From Verrucomicrobiota bacterium (GTDB lineage: Bacteria; Verrucomicrobiota; Verrucomicrobiia; Opitutales; Coraliomargaritaceae): a stretch of DNA of 58,172 nucleotides. Where the stretch lies: NCBI GenBank assembly GCA_030829145.1, contig JAURBE010000003.1, positions 1 to 58,172 of the forward strand, in the 5' to 3' direction. This document shows positions 25,564-34,104 of the stretch, one piece after another. The position numbers and the translations under genes are program-made. Below the pieces are notes generated by a model. The model saw only the letters and a list, made by a program, of their open reading frames with translations. It did no database searches and had not been told where the DNA came from. Numbering within the stretch: position 1 is the stretch's first letter; every line of letters begins with the position of its first letter.

Positions 25564-27141
25564 ATGACAGACTCATTAAAAATCTACGACACGACCCTCC
25601 GTGATGGCACGCAGGGCGAAGGGGTATCCTTTACCGTTGCGGCTAAGATCCGCGTGGCCGAGAAGTTGGACCAATTTGGTGTGGATTATATCGAAGGTGG
25701 CTGGCCGGGCTCAAACCCTCGAGATATGGCCTTTTTTGACGAAGCGAAGCAACTTAAGCTACAGCATGCAAAGATTGCTGCGTTTGGTTCGACTCGCCGT
25801 GCGAGCTTATCTGCGGAGGAGGATCCTCAGCTTCAGTTGTTGCTCGATGCGGAGACACCAGTGGTCACCATCTTTGGTAAGACATGGCTGTTGCACGTCA
25901 CTGAGATCATTCGCACCACAGCGGAAGAGAATCTCAAGATGATCGAAGATTCTGTGCGGTTTCTGACACAAAACGGGCGTGAAGTAATCTACGATGCAGA
26001 GCATTTTTTCGATGGCTTCTGTGACAATCCTGACTACGCGATTCAAACTCTTGAAGCGGCGCAGCGCGGTGGCGCCATTAATTTAACGCTTTGTGATACC
26101 AATGGAGGTATGCTGGTGAGCGAGATGCAGGCAATTGTCAGCAAGATCATCGCGCATTTCCCGAACACGCCTGTGGGGGTGCATTGCCATAATGACTCAG
26201 GACTAGGAGTGGCACTCTCGCTTGCTGGCATTGAGTCTGGAGCATCTTTAATCCAAGGCACTATGAATGGATTTGGTGAGCGTAATGGGAATGCGAACCT
26301 CAGTACAATTATTCCTAATTTGATTTTGAAAATGGATGCGCAGCTTAATTGTGCGCCCAATCTCAGCAAGCTACGTGATCTTTCTTTATTCGTCGATGAG
26401 ATGGCGAACCGTGCGTCAGATGCAACACAGCCTTTTGTTGGCACTAGTTCGTTTGCCCACAAAGGAGGAGTGCACGCGGATGCCGCTGCCAAGGTCAAGC
26501 ATAGCTATGAGCACATCGCTCCAGAATTGGTAGGCAATCGCACCCGTGTGTTGGTTTCGGATATGTCGGGGCGTAGTAGTGTCATGATGAAGGCCAAGGA
26601 AATTGGTGTGGATCTCGATGCCCGCTCACCGGAGCTCAAAGCATTTCTAGGTGAGCTAAAAGAGCTCGAGTTTAAGGGCTACGAATATGAAGCGGCCGAT
26701 GCGTCTTTTAAGTTACTGCTTAATCGTTTCCTGAAGGGCAAGAAAGAGGATTTCGGATTAGTTGGCTATCGCGTCATGGTGAGCCATCAGCCGGCGCTGA
26801 ATCGGGTGATTTCTGAAGCTACTGTTCAGGTAAAGATCGGTGAAGAGATACATCACACCGTGGCCGAAGCTAGTGGCCCGGTTGGGGCATTGGATCATGC
26901 CCTGCGCAAAGCAATTGCACCGGTTTTCCCTGAGATCATGGCGGTCGAGTTGATTGACTACAAGGTGCGGATCCTAGAGACCGAGCATGGCTCTGATGCG
27001 ATCACGCGGGTCTTGATTGAGTCGACTGATGGTCATGCCACATGGGGCACGGTTGGTGCGAGTGATAATATCATTGAAGCCACTTGGCGGGCACTGGTCG
27101 ATTCAGTCGAATATAAGATTCTATTGGATTCCGAGAAATAG
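25564..27141 (+). CDS. cimA: (R)-citramalate synthase
   Basis: The product from the ATG at 25564 is 525 residues. The family N-terminus LKIYDTTLRDGTQGEGVSFT begins within four residues of this start, so the upstream 30 codons are not part of it. Further signatures are DYIEGGWPGSNPRDMAFF, YDAEHFFDGFCDNPDYAIQT, LCDTNGGMLV and GVHCHNDSGLGVALSL, with the metal-binding His pair. The C-terminal regulatory LeuA-dimer domain is present (residues about 390-525). It condenses acetyl-CoA with pyruvate, giving a route to isoleucine that avoids threonine. 2-isopropylmalate synthase is an alternative, but the DTTLRDGTQGEG form and the length favour CimA. Confidence 0.9.
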   Translation: MTDSLKIYDTTLRDGTQGEGVSFTVAAKIRVAEKLDQFGVDYIEGGWPGSNPRDMAFFDEAKQLKLQHAKIAAFGSTRRASLSAEEDPQLQLLLDAETPVVTIFGKTWLLHVTEIIRTTAEENLKMIEDSVRFLTQNGREVIYDAEHFFDGFCDNPDYAIQTLEAAQRGGAINLTLCDTNGGMLVSEMQAIVSKIIAHFPNTPVGVHCHNDSGLGVALSLAGIESGASLIQGTMNGFGERNGNANLSTIIPNLILKMDAQLNCAPNLSKLRDLSLFVDEMANRASDATQPFVGTSSFAHKGGVHADAAAKVKHSYEHIAPELVGNRTRVLVSDMSGRSSVMMKAKEIGVDLDARSPELKAFLGELKELEFKGYEYEAADASFKLLLNRFLKGKKEDFGLVGYRVMVSHQPALNRVISEATVQVKIGEEIHHTVAEASGPVGALDHALRKAIAPVFPEIMAVELIDYKVRILETEHGSDAITRVLIESTDGHATWGTVGASDNIIEATWRALVDSVEYKILLDSEK

Positions 27142-27152
27142 GAGTGACCAAG

Positions 27153-27617
27153 TTAAACATTCCAAGGCGCTCGAGAAATGGCGCCGGCCTTTTCGACGAA
27201 TTCGCTGATTTGTTTTGCGTATTGTTCAACGCGCTGGATGTCTGCCTTAGCGAAGGGCTGATGCAGTGTTGTTGAAGTGAAATTGATCGTTCCCCATACT
27301 TGGTCATCGTAATGAATAGGCGCGCTAATATAAGCTTCTAAGGGGATTGAGACGTATAAGGGGTGCAGTTGCAGACCTGCGACATTGCCGATTTCAGTGA
27401 TGGCAATGGTTTTGTCTGTGTGGAAAACGTCTCGGCAGTAAGTTTGTTCGAGGGGAAACACTGCACCGTGAATAAATGCCCCCATTTCACTATTAATCGC
27501 AATGATCTCATAGAGCCCGTTGTAAATGTGGCTTACGATTCCAATTGGCATATCTAATTCTTTGACGCCAGCGTTGACCACTTTATGGCAGGAATCGACT
27601 AACTCTTTGGGGATCAT
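27153..27617 (-). CDS. Single GAF-domain protein, last gene of the feo cluster
   Basis: The product is 154 residues from the ATG at 27617. This start is preceded by a perfect AAGGAGG (27622-27628 on the - strand), so the longer frame to 27704, which overlaps the Cys-rich peptide gene, is rejected. Nearly the whole protein is one GAF domain: SCHKVVNAGVKELDMPIGIV, LEQTYCRDVFHTDKTIAITE, QLHPLYVSIPLEAYISAPIH and QVWGTINFTSTTLHQPF. GAF domains bind small ligands or metals and usually come joined to kinases; here nothing else is attached. It follows the Cys-rich peptide gene by 31 bases on the same strand as feoA-feoB. A role in sensing iron or redox state is inference. Confidence 0.75.
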   Translation of the reverse strand: MIPKELVDSCHKVVNAGVKELDMPIGIVSHIYNGLYEIIAINSEMGAFIHGAVFPLEQTYCRDVFHTDKTIAITEIGNVAGLQLHPLYVSIPLEAYISAPIHYDDQVWGTINFTSTTLHQPFAKADIQRVEQYAKQISEFVEKAGAISRAPWNV

Positions 27618-27648
27618 ATTGCCTCCTTGTGCTTGGTATGGGGTGAAT

Positions 27649-27804
27649 TTATTTATTAACGATAGTCGGTTTGGGTACTTTGCAGCTCGCTTTGCTGCAA
27701 CCACAGCCTAAGCCGCTGTTCTTTTTATGAAAGAAGACCCGATATAAATACGCGAGGGCACACATTAAGATGAGACTGATCAATGTGATTTCTAAGTATT
27801 CCAT
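27649..27804 (-). CDS. FeoB-associated Cys-rich membrane peptide
   Basis: This 51-codon gene lies 39 bases after feoB. The product has one N-terminal membrane segment (MEYLEITLISLILMCALAYL) then a basic stretch and a cysteine cluster (GLGCGCSKASCK), the layout of the small 'FeoB-associated Cys-rich membrane protein' family. These peptides sit with FeoB in the inner membrane; the role is not settled, and some are compared with FeoC. The ATG start and the TAA at 27649-27651 fit the spacing to both neighbours. It is too short for usual ORF cut-offs and easily missed. Confidence 0.8.
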   Translation of the reverse strand: MEYLEITLISLILMCALAYLYRVFFHKKNSGLGCGCSKASCKVPKPTIVNK

Positions 27805-27843
27805 CGGCAATGGGCTTTATAATATCCTAACTACTTATTACAA

Positions 27844-30036
27844 TTACACAAACAGTATTCCAATTTGGTAGGTCAACACAGCAGCGACCCAAGCAGCTCC
27901 TGTTAGCGTGAAGAAGCTAGCAATGGCCCAGCGCCAATTAAGCTCCTTGGCGATGACTGCCAGTGTTGCTCCGCACTGCATACAAAGCGCGAAAAAAACC
28001 ATGATCGAAAGCGCTACGGGTATATTAAACACCGGCTTGCCTGCTAGTTTACCGTGCTCCCACTTTGCATTGCTCAAGGTCGTGCGCAGATCGTCAGAGG
28101 CCTCATCTACTTCGCCGCCGAGTGCATAGGTAATTCCCAGCGTCGAAATAATAATTTCACGAGCGGGAAAACTGGCGAGTACACCGACAGTAATTTTCCA
28201 GTCATAGCCCGCAGGCGCGAACACGGGCTGCATAAATTTCCCAAAGCGCCCCATGTAGCTTTGCTCGAGTAGGGCTGCATCGACCCGGTTTGCTAGTTTC
28301 CCGTGTATCGACTCTTCGTACTCTAATGAATGTGTATCTTCGGTCTGCGCATAGCCAAAGTCGTTAGCGATGGCAGATTCAACTTCAGCAGGGCGCGGGA
28401 AGTAGAGTAACGTCCATATTATAATACTCATCGCAAAGATGACTGTGCCCGCCCGCATCACGAATTCCTTACCACTTTCATACATACGGAAGAAGGTATG
28501 CTGAATCTGGGGGATTCGATAATGCGGTAACTCCATTACAAACGGTTCGGGCTTGCGGCCCTTGTTGAGCGTTCGATTTAGTGTCCAAGCAATTGGCATA
28601 GCGAGTAGGGCTCCGACAAAGTGCATTACAAAGAGCATCGTGCCAGCGACTGCGGGGCCGTATTTAGGCTCAATAAATGCACCAATTAATAGCAGATATA
28701 CCGGGAGTCGTGCGGAGCAACTCATCAAGGGCGCGATTAGAATCGTAATCATGCGCGCCTTGTTGTCGTTGATGGTGCGGGTCGCCATAATACCCGGAAT
28801 CGCGCATGCGAAACTGGAGAGTAGGGGCACAAAGCTCTTCCCGTTCAAGCCGCACCATTGAAATAGTTTGTCCATCAGGAAGGCCGCACGCGCCATGTAG
28901 CCAGATTCTTCCAAGATTGAGATAAAAAAGAACAGTACCAGAATTTGCGGTAGGAAAACTAAAAACGATCCAACCCCTCCGATAATACCATCGGCAATCA
29001 AGCTTTGTAACATCGGGGTCGCGGTGAGTGCGTTTGCAGCAATTTCCTGCGCCCAACCCACACTGGTTTCGATGAGGTCCATGATCGGTCCAGCCCAGGT
29101 ATAGACAGATTGAAACACGACATACATCATGCCGACGAACACCACCAAGCCCCAGAATTTGTGCAGTAGCAGCTGGTCAATTCCTTCCGACTTGCTGCGT
29201 TCTTTGACTAAAGCTTGCCGCTCTAGGATATCATTAAACAGAGGGTTCAGGAAACGGAAGCGCAGGAGCGATTCGGCCGCGTCTGGTTGGTAGCCGTCTT
29301 GATACAATTTGTCGCGCACACCCTTAATGAGTGGTTCGTATTCCTGCGCAGGCGATTTGAGGCGCTCACGCACCGCACTTTTACGGTCGAAAATTAGGCG
29401 TTGGAGCTCTCCTTCACGCAGCGATTCGCCGCGCTCTACCACCAATTCTTGATGAAGTAAATCGAGGGCTTTCTGCACTGGCTCTGGCCACTTAGGGCGC
29501 ACCAGCATGGGGCGTGTATCAATCGCCCGTTCGACTGCTTCGGCCAGCTCTTGAGTCCCGCGCTGGTATTTCGCCACTGTCGGTACAACTGGTACCGCGA
29601 GCCGTTGCTCTAGTAATTTACAGTCGATTTGAAGCCCTTTTTTCTCAGCCACATCCCAGCAATTCAGCGCAATCACCATTGGCACACCAAGTTCGGATGC
29701 TTGAGAGGCGAGGAATAGATTACGCCGTAGATTTTCAACATCTACCACAACAATGATCAGGTCGGGTGCGGGTTGATCCGACTGCCCATGCCCTGCAAGT
29801 ACATCTACGGCGATCCGTTCATCCAGAGAGCTGGCGCTCAGGCTGTAAGTGCCAGGTAAATCTATAAGCTCAACATCTTGCCCTTTTGGCAGTGACCAAA
29901 TGCCAGTTTTCTTTTCGACCGTCACGCCCGAGTAGTTGCCTATCCGCTGCCGCAGCCCAGTGAGCATATTGAAGAGCGATGTTTTCCCAGTATTTGGGTT
30001 ACCGATCAGGGCAACGCGGATTTGGTCGGCAGCCAT
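27844..30036 (-). CDS. feoB: Ferrous iron transporter FeoB
   Basis: The 730-residue inner-membrane protein has a cytoplasmic G domain with VALIGNPNTGKTSLFNMLTG (G1), a NYSGVTVEKKTG switch (G2), IDLPGTYSLSASSLDERIA (G3) and ALNCWDVA (G4, where NxxD is NCWD). Two Gate domains follow: GFLVFLP-type helices with ILEESGYMARAAFLMDKLFQ and LSSFACAIPGIMATRTI, then SFPAREIIISTLGITYALGG. It takes up Fe2+ coupled to GTP binding and hydrolysis. Spacing to feoA is 10 bases, and the Cys-rich peptide gene follows. The set is probably one Fur-controlled operon. Confidence 0.96.
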   Translation of the reverse strand: MAADQIRVALIGNPNTGKTSLFNMLTGLRQRIGNYSGVTVEKKTGIWSLPKGQDVELIDLPGTYSLSASSLDERIAVDVLAGHGQSDQPAPDLIIVVVDVENLRRNLFLASQASELGVPMVIALNCWDVAEKKGLQIDCKLLEQRLAVPVVPTVAKYQRGTQELAEAVERAIDTRPMLVRPKWPEPVQKALDLLHQELVVERGESLREGELQRLIFDRKSAVRERLKSPAQEYEPLIKGVRDKLYQDGYQPDAAESLLRFRFLNPLFNDILERQALVKERSKSEGIDQLLLHKFWGLVVFVGMMYVVFQSVYTWAGPIMDLIETSVGWAQEIAANALTATPMLQSLIADGIIGGVGSFLVFLPQILVLFFFISILEESGYMARAAFLMDKLFQWCGLNGKSFVPLLSSFACAIPGIMATRTINDNKARMITILIAPLMSCSARLPVYLLLIGAFIEPKYGPAVAGTMLFVMHFVGALLAMPIAWTLNRTLNKGRKPEPFVMELPHYRIPQIQHTFFRMYESGKEFVMRAGTVIFAMSIIIWTLLYFPRPAEVESAIANDFGYAQTEDTHSLEYEESIHGKLANRVDAALLEQSYMGRFGKFMQPVFAPAGYDWKITVGVLASFPAREIIISTLGITYALGGEVDEASDDLRTTLSNAKWEHGKLAGKPVFNIPVALSIMVFFALCMQCGATLAVIAKELNWRWAIASFFTLTGAAWVAAVLTYQIGILFV

Positions 30037-30046
30037 AGTGGTCGTA

Positions 30047-30271
30047 TTATAATGATTCTACCTCGACGAAGGCCGCATCAGCGATTCGTAGGCTCATTTG
30101 GCAGCCATTAAATTCGATTGCGATGGGGTCACCTAGCGGGGCCTCATGGACCAAGCGGATCTCTTGTCCTGGCAGTAGACCCATAGGCATTAGCCGTGCA
30201 ATACATTCGTTGTCGCAGTCGAGTGCTTTGACACGAAAGCGTCCGTCTTTTTTGATTTGATCGAGTCGCAT
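30047..30271 (-). CDS. feoA: FeoA, small SH3-like partner of FeoB
   Basis: The 74-residue product is of normal FeoA length with the SH3-like signature RLMPMGLLPGQEIRLVHEAP and LGDPIAIEFNGCQMSLR. FeoA is a cytoplasmic protein that binds or modulates FeoB. It is the first gene of the - strand feo set, and its start lies 12 bases from a Fur-like palindrome. Confidence 0.93.
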   Translation of the reverse strand: MRLDQIKKDGRFRVKALDCDNECIARLMPMGLLPGQEIRLVHEAPLGDPIAIEFNGCQMSLRIADAAFVEVESL

Positions 30272-30283
30272 GAGCTGAATTAA

Positions 30284-30298
30284 TGAGAATAAGTCTCA
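30284..30298. promoter_or_regulatory. Fur-box-like 7-1-7 palindrome upstream of feoA
   Basis: TGAGAAT-A-AGTCTCA is a 7-1-7 inverted repeat with one mismatch (AGTCTCA against the expected ATTCTCA). It resembles the classical Fur core TGATAATNATTATCA and the frequent TGAGAATNATTCTCA form. It sits between feoA and the divergent porin gene. Binding by Fur is inferred from similarity and location. Confidence 0.6.
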
Positions 30299-30405
30299 AT
30301 AACAGATCGAGTCAAATAATTAATCGAAATTTATTAAGTACTGACATTTTTGAAATTTTCGTAAATAAATTATTAAAATTCACGCAATACCATATTGATT
30401 CACAA

Positions 30406-31911
30406 ATGAATTTACCCAAAGTACTACTAACAATCTCATTGTGCACATTTAGTTTTGTGCATGGTGACACTCCAACGAATGAACAGTTGTTTAAAATGCT
30501 CCGCGAGATGCAGCAGCAGATTGAAGCGTTGCAATCTCGAACTTTAACTGCAGAGGCAGAAGCGACACATGCCAAAAACGAGCTTTCTGCTTTAAAGCAG
30601 AAAATTACGGAAAGTGAGGAATCCAAAGCAGGCTCAATTGATTTTGAGAATCTGATTCGCACAAATGCTGAATATTCCTACATGGTATTGGATCATACTG
30701 AGAACACCAATACGAAGCAATTACGTCAACTAGAGGCATTGCGCGATGGTGATTTAAAAAGTCGTTTGACGATTGGTGGCAATATTAACGCGCTTGTCAA
30801 TTATCAGAAGGCTAATACAGACTCGCAGTTTGGTTGGCTGATGCGTCATCCGACTTCTGCCAATCAATTTGGCAATGAAGTTTCTGAAGCAGTGATACAT
30901 TCAGTTAGCCTGCAGGTGACTGGCCGTGTGACTGATAATTTGACTGCATATGCTGAATTGCTGTACAATCCTGAACAAAATTTTGCGTCCGGAGCGACCA
31001 TTACCGATCTAGAGCGAAACAATATAAATATGCGCCGAGCTTATTTACTTTATGGGGATCTTGCTAGTTCACCGTTTTATGCCTCGATCGGTAAAATGGA
31101 TATTCCATTTGGTTTAAATGATACAGTGAATCCATTTACCAATTCGACTAATTGGCATTCATTTGCTGGGCTTTCGTATGGAGCGAAGGTTGGCTATACT
31201 GCGAATAATTGGCATCTGCGTGCCATGGCGGTGCAGGGTGGTGCACAATTCCGAAATGCCAACACTTCGGTGCATGATAGCTCTGTGCCTTCCAAGTTGA
31301 ATAATTTCGCGTTGGATGCAAATTATACCTTTGAATTTGATGACGACAGCACACTACTAGCGGGTGTGAGTTATCAGCATGGTACGGCCTATTGCCAAGA
31401 TTATGAACCCCATGCACCTGGGGCCCCAGGTGGCGTACAGCATTTTGGCGATTGCAGTGAGGACAATCCTGGTGTGGCTGCCTATTTGAAGTATGAATGT
31501 GAAAGGCTCACCTTGCTAGCTGAGTACGCTCAAACTTTAGATGAGTGGCCGGGTACGCACAATCCAGCCATTCCGCAATTCGAAGCAGAGAAGAATGTCA
31601 CTTTTACTCTAGGGGCGAGTTACGACGCGGATTTTGGCTTAAAAAATCCGGTTACGCTTTCAACCGAGTTCAGCCGATTTAGAGCGGGTGATGACGGCTC
31701 CGATTGGGAAAAGCAGGACCAGTGGGTATTCGGTGCCTCGTATTTCTTGAATAACAATATTAAGCTCTTTGCCGAATATGTACATGTAGATGGTTGGGTG
31801 CCCCTCAATTTCCTCAGTGGTGGAAATCCCGGTGGTGCACCTGGAGAATCCTGGTCAGACCAGGATTCAACCACCGATGCGATTGTGTTGGGTGTAACCG
31901 CAGCGTTTTAA
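30406..31911 (+). CDS. Outer-membrane porin with N-terminal coiled coil
   Basis: I start this at the ATG at 30406, where a signal peptide begins (MNLPKVLLTISLCTFSFVHG, cleaved before Asp); the longer frame from 30283 has no such signal. The 501-residue product has a coiled-coil segment (NEQLFKMLREMQQQIEALQS) as in porins with SLH-like or trimerising N-termini, followed by a beta-barrel region (RLTIGGNINALVNYQKANTD, KLNNFALDANYTFEF) and a terminal Phe in DAIVLGVTAAF. The pattern fits phosphate-selective OprP/O-like porins or porins of unknown substrate. It is divergent from feoA, so the Fur-like site between them may affect it as well. Confidence 0.75.
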   Translation: MNLPKVLLTISLCTFSFVHGDTPTNEQLFKMLREMQQQIEALQSRTLTAEAEATHAKNELSALKQKITESEESKAGSIDFENLIRTNAEYSYMVLDHTENTNTKQLRQLEALRDGDLKSRLTIGGNINALVNYQKANTDSQFGWLMRHPTSANQFGNEVSEAVIHSVSLQVTGRVTDNLTAYAELLYNPEQNFASGATITDLERNNINMRRAYLLYGDLASSPFYASIGKMDIPFGLNDTVNPFTNSTNWHSFAGLSYGAKVGYTANNWHLRAMAVQGGAQFRNANTSVHDSSVPSKLNNFALDANYTFEFDDDSTLLAGVSYQHGTAYCQDYEPHAPGAPGGVQHFGDCSEDNPGVAAYLKYECERLTLLAEYAQTLDEWPGTHNPAIPQFEAEKNVTFTLGASYDADFGLKNPVTLSTEFSRFRAGDDGSDWEKQDQWVFGASYFLNNNIKLFAEYVHVDGWVPLNFLSGGNPGGAPGESWSDQDSTTDAIVLGVTAAF

Positions 31912-31940
31912 ATTTATTACACATTATTGGTGTTAAAGCG

Positions 31941-31972
31941 AAATCCCCCACGCTTGCTTGGGGGATTTTTTG
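31941..31972 (+). terminator. Intrinsic terminator after the porin gene
   Basis: AAATCCCCCA (31941-31950), loop CGCTTGCT, TGGGGGATTT (from 31959), then a T-run. The stem is perfect over ten bases. Confidence 0.93.
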
Positions 31973-32100
31973 TCTGCTAAGTTCGATGCAGTAGCATCTA
32001 AAAAACGATTTGATGATGTGATGGCTGTGACTCTTCTCATCGACATGTCAGCATATCGGTAGTTATTGGGTGAAATGAGTCATACGCACTAATTCTCGGT

Positions 32101-32625
32101 TTACTGGCGCAACTTATGTTGAGCAGCAACAGTTACATATTTATCTGCCATCGCTTTGAGTCCCGCGCGTTCCTCGTTAGTGAGCGGGCGTATCACTTTA
32201 GCGGGAGCGCCCAGTACGAGTGATCCAGACGGCACGATGGTTCCTTTTGTGACCAGTGCACCTGCACCTACTATAGATTGGTCGCCGATGACTGCGCCAT
32301 CCAGAATTGTGCTGCTCATACCAATCAGGCATTCGTCTCCAATGGTGCAGGCATGTATCATTGCCATATGACCGATGGTGGTAAATTCGCCAATTTTGAC
32401 GCCATGGTCATCCGCCAAGTGAATGACTGTGCCATCTTGGACATTAGAGCCCCGACCGACTTCGATAGTATTGATATCGCCTCGTAATACGCAACCATGC
32501 CAAACACTGGCCTGCGCCGCAATGGTGACTGCCCCAAGCAGCACCGCGTCATTCGTGACATAGGCAGTTGCGTCGATCTGCGGGCTTTGTTTCAAGTAAT
32601 GGTTGAGGCGTTCTTCAATGGTCAT
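32101..32625 (-). CDS. Gamma-carbonic anhydrase-like hexapeptide protein
   Basis: The 174-residue product from the ATG at 32625 folds as a left-handed beta-helix of hexapeptide repeats (for example IGEFTTIGHMAMIHACTIGD). The likely metal ligands are His in GTVIHLADDHG and the pair in GHMAMIHAC, with WHGCVLRGDINTIEVGRGSN carrying the conserved Arg-Gly-Asp. The protein matches the YrdA/PaaY/CaiE-like gamma-carbonic anhydrase family; activity as a true carbonic anhydrase is not sure. The upstream 17 codons of the longer frame lack family residues. It is transcribed away from the cytochrome gene. Confidence 0.88.
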   Translation of the reverse strand: MTIEERLNHYLKQSPQIDATAYVTNDAVLLGAVTIAAQASVWHGCVLRGDINTIEVGRGSNVQDGTVIHLADDHGVKIGEFTTIGHMAMIHACTIGDECLIGMSSTILDGAVIGDQSIVGAGALVTKGTIVPSGSLVLGAPAKVIRPLTNEERAGLKAMADKYVTVAAQHKLRQ

Positions 32626-32785
32626 AGTAAAAGAGCTAAGTGGTAGTCTATGATAGCCAAAACTAGAATAGGGCAATCGAATACGCGGCTGTGCTGTAAG
32701 TAATGCTACTAATAGCTATACGCAGCATTAATTGAAATTATGGTGAATTGACATGGATTGATGCCGATCTAACAATTCATACTCA

Positions 32786-33565
32786 ATGAAATCAGATAAC
32801 AATCTTTCAAACCGTACCGCTGATGAGTCGCTTTGCTCGCTTCTTGTTGGCTTTAACTTTCTATTCTTTCTAGGCCTGTTGTCAGCCCTGTTAATTTTAC
32901 CACTTAAGTCCGCCTTCAGTAGCTCCGGACATGCTGATACGCATAGTGAAGTATCTGAAGCCGAAACGCATGCCGCCGCGGGCGCCAGCGAGCCGATTGA
33001 GTCTGCTTCTGCGGGTAAGCAAGCGTACCAGATTTGCGCGACTTGCCACGGAAGTGAGGGAGAAGGCAACGCCGCGCTTAACTCACCGGCACTGGCTGGA
33101 CAAGAGCCGTGGTATTTGAAGCGTCAATTACAGAAGTTTAAAGACGGCATACGTGGTTCGCATCCTGACGATATTTACGGCATGCAGATGCGGCCGATGG
33201 CAATGACGTTGGCAGATGAAGCTGCGATGGATGCGGTGGCAGAGTACATTGCTGGCTTACCAAAGAAAGCACCCGTCGCGACCTTGGGTGGCGATGCGGC
33301 AAAAGGGAAGGGCGCGTATATGCTTTGTCAGGCTTGTCACGGTGCGAATGCAGAGGGTAATAAGATGATGAACGGCCCAGCGTTACAGCATTTGCCAGAC
33401 TGGTATATTGTGCGACAGCTTAAAAACTATAAAGCAGGTATTCGTGGGGCAGACCCTCGTGACATCGAAGGCATGCAAATGGCGCCCATGTCAAAGACTG
33501 TTCCGGATGAAGCGACGATGAAAGATATCGCAGCCTACATCAATTCGCATGCTGTCAGTGATTAG
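32786..33565 (+). CDS. Diheme class I cytochrome c (c4/c553-like)
   Basis: The 259-residue product has an N-terminal membrane segment (FNFLFFLGLLSALLILPL, residues 23-40), an Ala/Ser/Glu-rich linker and two cytochrome c domains. Heme motifs are CATCHG in QICATCHGSEGEGNAAL and CQACHG in MLCQACHGANAEGNKMMNGP. Each domain carries a distal MRPM/MAPM methionine (YGMQMRPMAMTLAD and GMQMAPMSKTVPD). Electron carrier anchored to or exported across the inner membrane, probably serving a terminal oxidase or other respiratory enzyme. No oxidase gene is adjacent. Confidence 0.92.
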   Translation: MKSDNNLSNRTADESLCSLLVGFNFLFFLGLLSALLILPLKSAFSSSGHADTHSEVSEAETHAAAGASEPIESASAGKQAYQICATCHGSEGEGNAALNSPALAGQEPWYLKRQLQKFKDGIRGSHPDDIYGMQMRPMAMTLADEAAMDAVAEYIAGLPKKAPVATLGGDAAKGKGAYMLCQACHGANAEGNKMMNGPALQHLPDWYIVRQLKNYKAGIRGADPRDIEGMQMAPMSKTVPDEATMKDIAAYINSHAVSD

Positions 33566-33665
33566 ATGAGCTGTGTGGATCCTGCCAAGATACCGCGTTA
33601 AATTTGTCGTATCCGAAGATTGACAGCGGCGAACGCCGCGGATTTTCTGCCAACTTCAACTTTTT

Positions 33666-33748
33666 GCTCAGGTGGTGAAACGGTAGACACGCCACGTTCA
33701 GGTCGTGGTGCTCGCAAGGGCGTGAGGGTTCAAATCCCTCCCTGAGTA
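33666..33748 (+). tRNA. tRNA-Leu (anticodon CAG)
   Basis: The acceptor stem GCTCAGG (33666-33672) pairs with CCTGAGT (33741-33747), discriminator A. The anticodon stem CCACG/CGTGG encloses the loop TTCAGGT, which gives CAG, reading CUG. A long variable arm (GTGCTCGCAAGGGC) and the T-loop GGTTCAAATCC mark it as leucine type. CCA is not encoded. The last 18 bases recur 188 bp downstream. Confidence 0.95.
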
Positions 33749-33754
33749 TTTTAG

Positions 33755-33783
33755 AAACCCGCTAGAAATGGCGGGTTTTGTTG
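33755..33783 (+). terminator. Terminator after tRNA-Leu
   Basis: AAACCCGC (33755-33762), short loop, GCGGGTTT (33771-33778), then TTGTT. The stem is perfect over eight bases. Confidence 0.85.
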
Positions 33784-33918
33784 TGTCTGAGGGATGCTGG
33801 ACCGGTATTTTCACCCTTGGTGGTCCAGCCCGCTTCGCGACCGGTTTGTTATTCTGCGCTTCGCTAGTAGATGTGTCGGCGGCAAGCGCCTCGGTAGTCG
33901 TCGCGTTGCTCCTCGGAA

Positions 33919-33936
33919 CAAATCCCTCCCTGAGTA
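33919..33936 (+). repeat. Duplicated 3' end of tRNA-Leu (attachment-site-like)
   Basis: CAAATCCCTCCCTGAGTA is identical to the last 18 bases of the tRNA-Leu gene (33731-33748), and the match continues after one mismatch with TTTAGA. The copies lie 188 bp apart. This is the pattern left by integration at a tRNA 3' end, or by loss of a second tRNA copy. The intervening 170 bp hold no integrase or cargo. The copy is followed by its own terminator. Confidence 0.6.
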
Positions 33937-33942
33937 CTTTAG

Positions 33943-33971
33943 AGCTGTCCCCACGCGGGGCAGCTTTTTTT
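33943..33971 (+). terminator. Terminator after the duplicated tRNA end
   Basis: AGCTG, bulged T, CCCC (33943-33952), loop ACGC, GGGG then CAGCT (33957-33965), followed by T residues to 33971. A strong stem, with one unpaired T. Confidence 0.85.
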
Positions 33972-34104
33972 AGTATCCAATGCTTGGAAAACGTGGCTCT
34001 GGATTCATCTGGCGGCGCTGGTATTATTCGGCAGGTACTCACTCCGATCATTCATCAAGAGCTCATGACTCGTTATTCAGCTTTTGGCCAGTCGCACCAT
34101 AATG

